From the NCBI RefSeq assembly GCF_003545765.1, contig NZ_QXIO01000004.1, positions 62,001-126,000 on the forward strand: a stretch of DNA of 64,000 bases. Reading direction: 5' to 3'. Each line of letters starts with the position of its first letter. Within the stretch, counting starts at the first letter, position 1. This document shows, one piece after another, positions 58,778-64,000 of the stretch. The translations under genes and the position numbers were made by a program. Source of the stretch: Colwellia sp. RSH04. Lineage in GTDB: Bacteria > Pseudomonadota > Gammaproteobacteria > Enterobacterales > Alteromonadaceae. The notes under the pieces were generated by a model, which saw only the letters and a list, made by a program, of their open reading frames with translations, had not been told where the DNA came from and made no database searches.

Positions 58778-59704
58778 ATGGCAAAAGTAAACGCAGAATA
58801 TATTTGGTTTAACGGTGAACTCATGCCTTGGCAAAATGCCAAAGTACACGTAATGAGTCACGCGCTGCATTATGGTTCATCAGTGTTTGAAGGTATTCGC
58901 GCCTATAATACGCATAAAGGTACGTGCATCTTTCGCTTGCAAGAACATATAGATCGCCTATTTGATTCAGCAAAAATTTACCGTATGACTATCCCATATA
59001 CGAATGCAGAGGTTGTACAAGCCTGTAAAGATTCAGTTGTTAAAAATGAGCTAAAATCAGCTTATTTACGTCCGCTCGCCTTTTTAGGTGATGTAGGTAT
59101 GGGCCTTCGTCCACCAGCAGATGCAGAAGCAGACCTAATGATTGCCGCCTTTAGTTGGGAAGCCTATTTAGGTGCTGACGCCATTGAAAACGGCGTAGAG
59201 GTAGGCGTTTCAAGTTGGAATCGTTTAGCACCAAACACTATGCCTACTGCGGCTAAAGCCGGTGGTAACTACTTGTCTTCACAGCTTATTTCAATGGAAG
59301 CTGGACGTCACGGTTATACTGAAGGTATTGCCATGGATGTTAATAACCAAATCAGTGAAGGCGCAGGTCAAAACTTATTTTTAGTGCGTAAAGGTATTAT
59401 TTATACACCACCAGGTAGTGCTTCAATTTTATCAGGTTTAACGCGTGATGCTGTTATGGTTCTTGCTAAAGACTTAGGCTATGAAGTACGCGAAGAAACT
59501 ATCGCTCGTGATGCCTTATACATTGCTGATGAATTCTTTATGACAGGTACTGCAACCGAAATAGTTCCGGTTAAATCAGTAGACGGTTTACCTGTAGGTG
59601 ATGGTTCTCGAGGCCCTGTAACTAAAGCACTTCAAGAAGCCTTCTTTGGTATTTTTGATGGTACTACAGAAGACAAATGGGGTTGGTTAGAATCTGTTGA
59701 ATAA
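58778..59704 (+). CDS. ilvE: Branched-chain amino-acid aminotransferase
   Basis: 308 residues, class IV PLP fold. Signatures: MSHALHYGSSVFEGIRAYNT, the PLP lysine region KAGGNYLSSQLIS, EGAGQNLFLVRKG and FMTGTATEIVPVKSVDG. It transfers amino groups from glutamate to the 2-oxo acids of Ile, Leu and Val. Third gene of ilvGMEDA. A 12-bp perfect hairpin follows within the ilvE-ilvD gap. Confidence 0.97.
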   Translation: MAKVNAEYIWFNGELMPWQNAKVHVMSHALHYGSSVFEGIRAYNTHKGTCIFRLQEHIDRLFDSAKIYRMTIPYTNAEVVQACKDSVVKNELKSAYLRPLAFLGDVGMGLRPPADAEADLMIAAFSWEAYLGADAIENGVEVGVSSWNRLAPNTMPTAAKAGGNYLSSQLISMEAGRHGYTEGIAMDVNNQISEGAGQNLFLVRKGIIYTPPGSASILSGLTRDAVMVLAKDLGYEVREETIARDALYIADEFFMTGTATEIVPVKSVDGLPVGDGSRGPVTKALQEAFFGIFDGTTEDKWGWLESVE

Positions 59705-59724
59705 TCAACAGTAAACCTCACAAA

Positions 59725-59758
59725 GCTAAACGTTAACATTTTTAACGTTTAGCGATTT
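59725..59758 (+). terminator. Internal hairpin between ilvE and ilvD
   Basis: GCTAAACGTTAA and TTAACGTTTAGC form a perfect 12-bp stem with a 5-nt loop, followed by GATTTTC. The T run is moderate, so it probably acts as a partial terminator or RNA-stabilising element that lowers ilvDA relative to ilvGME. Confidence 0.6.
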
Positions 59759-59855
59759 TCTCAAGTATTATTTTAACAGTCGGCTTATTCAAGCCCATTG
59801 CTCAAATTATATTTCCTTTAAACGTATTATCAATGATTAAACAGGTAGTAAGACC

Positions 59856-61718
59856 ATGGCAAAATTAAGATCAGCAACTTCAACTCAAGGTCGCAATATG
59901 GCTGGTGCTCGTGCTTTATGGCGCGCCACAGGTATGACAGATAATGACTTTGGTAAACCTATTATTGCCGTTGTTAATTCATTTACTCAATTTGTACCTG
60001 GTCATGTGCATTTAAAAGACATGGGACAATTAGTGGCTGGCGCGATTGAAGAAGCCGGCGGTGTCGCCAAAGAGTTTAATACCATTGCCGTTGATGATGG
60101 CATTGCTATGGGCCATAGCGGTATGCTTTACAGCTTACCGTCGCGCGATTTAATTGCTGACTCAGTAGAGTATATGGTTAACGCTCATTGTGCTGATGCC
60201 ATGGTTTGTATCTCAAACTGTGACAAAATTACGCCGGGTATGTTAATGGCTGCGATGCGTTTAAATATTCCAGTCATTTTCGTTTCTGGTGGGCCAATGG
60301 AAGCAGGTAAAACCAAGCTTTCTGATCAGATAATCAAACTTGATTTAGTAGATGCCATGATTCAAGGCGCTGACCCAACAGTTTCTGACGAGCAAAGTGA
60401 TGAAGTTGAACGCTCAGCGTGCCCTACCTGTGGTTCATGTTCTGGTATGTTTACCGCTAACTCAATGAACTGTCTTGCTGAAGCCCTTGGCTTAGCATTA
60501 CCTGGTAATGGCTCAATGTTAGCCACCCATGCTGACAGAGAGCAACTCTTCTTAAAAGCAGGTAAGCAAATTGTTGAATTAACCAAACGTTACTATCAAG
60601 ACAATGATGAAAGTGCTTTACCACGTAACATTGCCAGTAAAGAGGCTTTGCACAATGCGATGTGTCTTGATATTGCCATGGGTGGCTCTACCAATACTAT
60701 TTTGCATTTATTAGCGACGGCGCAAGAAGCTGAAATTGATTACACCATGGAAGATATGGATAAATTATCACGTATCGTGCCGCAACTATGTAAAGTTGCC
60801 CCTTCAACACCTGATTATCACATGGAAGATGTTCACCGTGCAGGTGGTGTTATCGCCATCTTAGGTGAGTTAGCACGTGCTAACTTACTAAATACCGACG
60901 TACCCAATGTGTTGGGCACTACTTTAGCTGACGTCATCGCACAATATGACATTAAAGTCACTGAAGATGAAGACGTTAAAAAGTTCTACCGTGCAGGCCC
61001 AGCAGGTATTCGTACAACTAAAGCATTTAGCCAAGATTGTCGTTGGGATACCCTAGATGATGATCGCGAAAACGGTTGTATTCGTTCAATAGACAATGCT
61101 TTTTCTTTGGAAGGTGGCCTAGCTGTTCTCTCGGGTAATATCGCTGTTGATGGCTGTGTAGTAAAAACTGCCGGTGTAAGTGATGACAACTTAACGTTCA
61201 CTGGCCCTGCCCATGTGTTTGAAAGCCAAGATGATGCCGTAAAAGGCATTTTAGATGGCAAGGTTGTTGCTGGTGAAGTGGTGGTCATTCGCTACGAAGG
61301 TCCAAAGGGTGGCCCTGGCATGCAAGAAATGCTTTATCCAACCACTTATTTAAAATCTATGGGTTTAGGCAAAGCATGTGCATTATTAACTGATGGACGC
61401 TTCTCAGGTGGTACATCGGGTTTATCAATCGGACATGTGTCACCAGAAGCTGGTAGTGGCGGCACCATCGCTTTAGTTGAACAAGGCGATATTATTCACA
61501 TAGATATCCCAAGCCGTGCGATTAGCTTAAATGTCAGCGAAGAAGAGCTAGCTCAACGTCGAGCAAACATGGAAGCCAAAGGTAAAGATGCTTGGAAACC
61601 AGCAGACCGTGTTCGCCCAATTAGTTATGCGCTTAAAAACTATGCCATGTTAGCAACCAGTGCCGATAAGGGTGCAGTTCGAAACAGAGATTTACTTGAC
61701 GGCTTAACTGATAAGTAA
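59856..61718 (+). CDS. ilvD: Dihydroxy-acid dehydratase
   Basis: 620 residues. Iron-sulphur cysteines appear in [11 protein letters not shown] and [21 protein letters not shown], split. [15 protein letters not shown] and [13 protein letters not shown] close the C-terminal domain. It dehydrates dihydroxy-isovalerate and dihydroxy-methylvalerate. Fourth gene of the operon, after a 151-bp gap that contains a hairpin; it has a GTAGTAAG upstream of ATG but no strong ribosome site. Confidence 0.98.
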   Translation: MAKLRSATSTQGRNMAGARALWRATGMTDNDFGKPIIAVVNSFTQFVPGHVHLKDMGQLVAGAIEEAGGVAKEFNTIAVDDGIAMGHSGMLYSLPSRDLIADSVEYMVNAHCADAMVCISNCDKITPGMLMAAMRLNIPVIFVSGGPMEAGKTKLSDQIIKLDLVDAMIQGADPTVSDEQSDEVERSACPTCGSCSGMFTANSMNCLAEALGLALPGNGSMLATHADREQLFLKAGKQIVELTKRYYQDNDESALPRNIASKEALHNAMCLDIAMGGSTNTILHLLATAQEAEIDYTMEDMDKLSRIVPQLCKVAPSTPDYHMEDVHRAGGVIAILGELARANLLNTDVPNVLGTTLADVIAQYDIKVTEDEDVKKFYRAGPAGIRTTKAFSQDCRWDTLDDDRENGCIRSIDNAFSLEGGLAVLSGNIAVDGCVVKTAGVSDDNLTFTGPAHVFESQDDAVKGILDGKVVAGEVVVIRYEGPKGGPGMQEMLYPTTYLKSMGLGKACALLTDGRFSGGTSGLSIGHVSPEAGSGGTIALVEQGDIIHIDIPSRAISLNVSEEELAQRRANMEAKGKDAWKPADRVRPISYALKNYAMLATSADKGAVRNRDLLDGLTDK

Positions 61719-61761
61719 CCGACAAATAAGCAATGACGAAATACTATTGTAAGCACCTATT

Positions 61762-63336
61762 ATGACTGAAGAACAAAGCCAAGAGCTATTAGCTCAGCAA
61801 GCACAAGAATTAGATTATTTGCGACGCATATTGCTCGCACCTATCTATGATGTTGTGGTTGAAACAGATTTAACCCCGTTAACTAAGCTTACCGCTAGAT
61901 TTGGTAATCAAATCTATTTAAAGCGTGAAGATCAGCAACCTGTTCATTCGTTTAAACTTAGAGGTGCTTATAACAAACTATCCAGCTTATCAGAGGAGCA
62001 ATGTATTCATGGTGTTATTGCCGCTTCTGCAGGCAATCATGCTCAAGGTTTAGCATTAGCAGCAAATAAGCTTGGTATTAAAGCCACTATTGTCATGCCA
62101 AAAACAACGCCAGATATCAAAGTCGATAATGTGCGTCGCTTTGGTGGTGAGGTACGTTTAGTTGGCAATAGCTTTAACGAAGCACAAGTTGCATCGTTAG
62201 CGTTTGCTGAACAAGAAAATAAAACCTTAATCCATCCTTTTGACGATACTGATGTAATTGCGGGTCAAGGTACAGTGGCTAAAGAGTTATTACAGCAGCT
62301 GCCTCAGGCAGATGTAGTTTTTGTCCCTGTCGGTGGCGGTGGTTTACTTGCAGGTATGGCCGTTTATTTGAAGCAATTAAGCCCAAAAACAAAAATTATT
62401 GGAGTTGAAGCACAAGATTCAGCCTGCTTAAAAGCGGCACTTGAAGCTGGAACGCCTGTCGATTTAGAGCAAGTCGGTTTATTTGCCGATGGCGTGGCGG
62501 TGAAACGTATAGGTGAGCATACCTTTGAGCTGATTAAACGTTATTGCGATGATGTAATCACGGTAACAACCGATGAGATTTGCGCTTCAATTAAAGATAT
62601 TTTCGAACAAACGCGTGTTATAGCTGAGCCTGCAGGTGCGCTGTCTTTAGCGGGTTTACAGAAGTATTGTCAATTACAGCAAGCAAATAATGAAGCAGGT
62701 GGTCAATCATTGGCAGCGGTACTTTCTGGCGCTAACATGAATTTTCATAGCTTACGTTATGTCTCTGAGCGTTGTGAATTAGGTGAGAAAAAAGAAGCAA
62801 TACTTGCGGTAACTATTCCTGAAGAAAAAGGCAGTTTCAAACGCTTTTGTAAAATTATTGGTAATCGAGCCATTACCGAGTTTAACTATCGTTACTCTGG
62901 AAAACCCAGCGCAGAAATCTTCGTTGGTGTTCGTCTAGGCGGCAGTGTTCAAGAAAGGCAAGAGTTATTACAAAGCTTAACCAAGGCCAATTACCTTGTC
63001 AGGGATTTTACCGATAATGAATTAGCTAAGCTTCATATTCGATACATGATTGGTGGTAAAAATAACGACACCAGTAGCCAAAAAGAAGAACGTTTGTTCA
63101 GTTTTGAATTTCCTGAACATCCAGGCGCATTAGAGAAATTTTTAGCGGCTATGGGTGAATTATGGAATATTACCTTGTTTCATTACCGTAACCATGGCGC
63201 TGCATTTGGCCAAGTGCTTGCAGGTTTTGAAATTAGTCAGGCTAAAGAAAAAGAGTTTTTTCAACACCTTGATGATCTTGGTTATCAATGGCAAGAAGAA
63301 ACTGACAACCTTGCTTATCAAACGTTTTTAAGTTAA
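61762..63336 (+). CDS. ilvA: Threonine deaminase (biosynthetic)
   Basis: 524 residues. PLP-dependent catalytic domain (about 20-335) has the cofactor lysine in HSFKLRGAYNKL, SAGNHAQGLALAA and VPVGGGGLLAGMA. Two ACT-like regulatory repeats follow (about 340-430 and 435-524), as in the isoleucine-inhibited biosynthetic enzyme. It converts threonine to 2-oxobutyrate, feeding the isoleucine branch through IlvG. Last gene of ilvGMEDA; no convincing terminator follows before the SPFH gene. Confidence 0.97.
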   Translation: MTEEQSQELLAQQAQELDYLRRILLAPIYDVVVETDLTPLTKLTARFGNQIYLKREDQQPVHSFKLRGAYNKLSSLSEEQCIHGVIAASAGNHAQGLALAANKLGIKATIVMPKTTPDIKVDNVRRFGGEVRLVGNSFNEAQVASLAFAEQENKTLIHPFDDTDVIAGQGTVAKELLQQLPQADVVFVPVGGGGLLAGMAVYLKQLSPKTKIIGVEAQDSACLKAALEAGTPVDLEQVGLFADGVAVKRIGEHTFELIKRYCDDVITVTTDEICASIKDIFEQTRVIAEPAGALSLAGLQKYCQLQQANNEAGGQSLAAVLSGANMNFHSLRYVSERCELGEKKEAILAVTIPEEKGSFKRFCKIIGNRAITEFNYRYSGKPSAEIFVGVRLGGSVQERQELLQSLTKANYLVRDFTDNELAKLHIRYMIGGKNNDTSSQKEERLFSFEFPEHPGALEKFLAAMGELWNITLFHYRNHGAAFGQVLAGFEISQAKEKEFFQHLDDLGYQWQEETDNLAYQTFLS

Positions 63337-63377
63337 TTCCCCCAAATAAAACTTCCTTTCAAATAAGCGCTCTAAAA

Positions 63378-63419
63378 TGACCAGCTTGACATATTATGTC
63401 TAACTGGTCATATTATGTC
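63378..63419 (+). promoter_or_regulatory. Repeated palindromic sites upstream of the SPFH gene
   Basis: CATATTATGTC occurs twice (63390-63400 and 63409-63419), 19 bp apart. TGACCAG (63378-63384) and CTGGTCA (63404-63410) form an inverted repeat around the first copy. TTGACA (63386-63391) could be a -35 box with CATATT (63409-63414) at 17-bp spacing. The layout suggests a promoter overlapped by operator sites. Confidence 0.45.
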
Positions 63420-63459
63420 ATGACAACAAAATAAATATAATAATAGCAAAGGAGTTTTT

Positions 63460-64000
63460 ATGCTAAACAAAGGACTAACCAAAAATACCGTCAATGTTGA
63501 TACTGCTCAAGCAGGAAAGCATTTAGGTAAAGCAGCCATAGCCATCATATCGGGCATCGTTTTATGGCAAGTATTTTACACTATCGATGAAGGTCATGTT
63601 GGTATCGTCAAACGCTTTGGCGAAGCAACAACACAAGTTAACCCTGGCTTACATACCAAAGTTCCCTTTGCTGATGGCATTGAAGAACTTGAAATACGTA
63701 CCCGTAAAAATACTGAAAACTTAAAAGCATCAACCTTTGAGCAAATGCCTGTTCAGGCAGAAGTATCGGTGAACTGGACGGTAATTCGTGCAGAAGCTTT
63801 TGAGCTATACAAAGGTTATGGCGGTTTAGACCAATTTGAGAATCGTATTTTAGATCCTCGTTTACGCTCTGCAACTAAAGATGCCTTAGCACGTTTCAAA
63901 GCGGAACAAATCATCCAAAATCGTGGTCAAGTCATTCAAAAAATTGAAGAAACCTTACTTTCTGCCATGGCTGAATTTCCAGTAAAACTTGATAGCGTAC
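63460..64000 (+). CDS. Prohibitin/SPFH-family membrane protein, N-terminal part (3' end outside window)
   Basis: 180 codons are visible to the right edge. The ATG follows AAAGGAGTTTTT. One N-terminal transmembrane segment (about 25-45, AAIAIISGIVLWQVFY) precedes the SPFH domain: IDEGHVGIVKRFGEATTQVNPGLHTKVPF, split, then FEQMPVQAEVSVNWTV and RLRSATKDALARFKAEQII, typical of the HflK/prohibitin type. Whether it is HflK/C-like or a separate prohibitin cannot be decided from this part. It is transcribed in the same direction as ilvA, with its own apparent promoter. Confidence 0.85.
   Translation, partial: MLNKGLTKNTVNVDTAQAGKHLGKAAIAIISGIVLWQVFYTIDEGHVGIVKRFGEATTQVNPGLHTKVPFADGIEELEIRTRKNTENLKASTFEQMPVQAEVSVNWTVIRAEAFELYKGYGGLDQFENRILDPRLRSATKDALARFKAEQIIQNRGQVIQKIEETLLSAMAEFPVKLDSV

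Overview
The window is a 64 kb piece of AT-rich gammaproteobacterial chromosome. Gene content and order (pdhR-aceEF-lpd, ampE-ampD, yihI-hemN, proBA, ccoG, comM beside ilvGMEDA, RMF) point to the Alteromonadales, most like Colwellia or a close relative. That assignment is inferred from protein style and synteny, not from a database search. No rRNA, tRNA, CRISPR array, prophage or complete insertion sequence was seen. Coding density is high and most of the window is core metabolism.

Layout. 1-8.2 kb: the 3' end of an Old Yellow Enzyme gene, then an accessory block. This block holds an exported GH2 beta-galactosidase translationally coupled to a kinase/PLP phospho-lyase fusion, a divergent GntR/FCD regulator, and a small M9 collagenase-like lipoprotein. 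Together they could handle galactosyl-hydroxylysine from collagen, the most interesting hypothesis here. 8.7-11.2 kb: an ECF sigma / zinc anti-sigma / YbjQ / CPBP protease operon ending in a possible gene remnant. 11.2-12.4 kb: an exported TonB-domain protein. 12.5-19.6 kb: pyruvate dehydrogenase genes with PdhR and two PdhR-type palindromes. 19.7-23.7 kb: an XRE/membrane protein pair, ampE, ampD, a retropepsin-like protease and nadC. 23.7-30.3 kb: ArgP-like LysR with a divergent ArgO-like exporter, a DUF3313-like lipoprotein, msrA, a RegB/RegA redox two-component pair, an unknown protein with an internal duplication, and a DUF3820 protein. 30.6-34.8 kb: rmf (57 codons), hemN behind an FNR-type promoter, a DUF2489-like protein, yihI and a DUF417 protein. 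34.9-44.1 kb: tesB, an MscS channel plus acyltransferase, proBA, an FKBP, and NfeD/QmcA. 44.1-48.1 kb: norF-norE-ccoG under a PAS/sigma-54 activator with matching palindromes. 48.4-52.2 kb: four envelope or secreted proteins, a TSUP permease and ppnP. 52.2-63.3 kb: branched-chain amino acid biosynthesis (ilvC/ilvY, comM, ilvGMEDA with a leader-peptide attenuator). 63.46 kb to the end: the 5' part of a prohibitin-like SPFH gene.

Regulation is unusually readable. There is an ilv attenuator with alternative pairings, a class-II-spaced FNR site at hemN, PdhR boxes (one doubling as a terminator), a pair of XRE-type operators, a sigma-54 promoter with two upstream activator sites plus a third at the activator gene, and many strong hairpin terminators. 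A small dispersed non-coding repeat with TAACCTCA(G/A)CTC ends occurs four times (one full, one two-thirds length, two end fragments). It sits next to 3' gene ends and splits the qmcA-nfeD pair.
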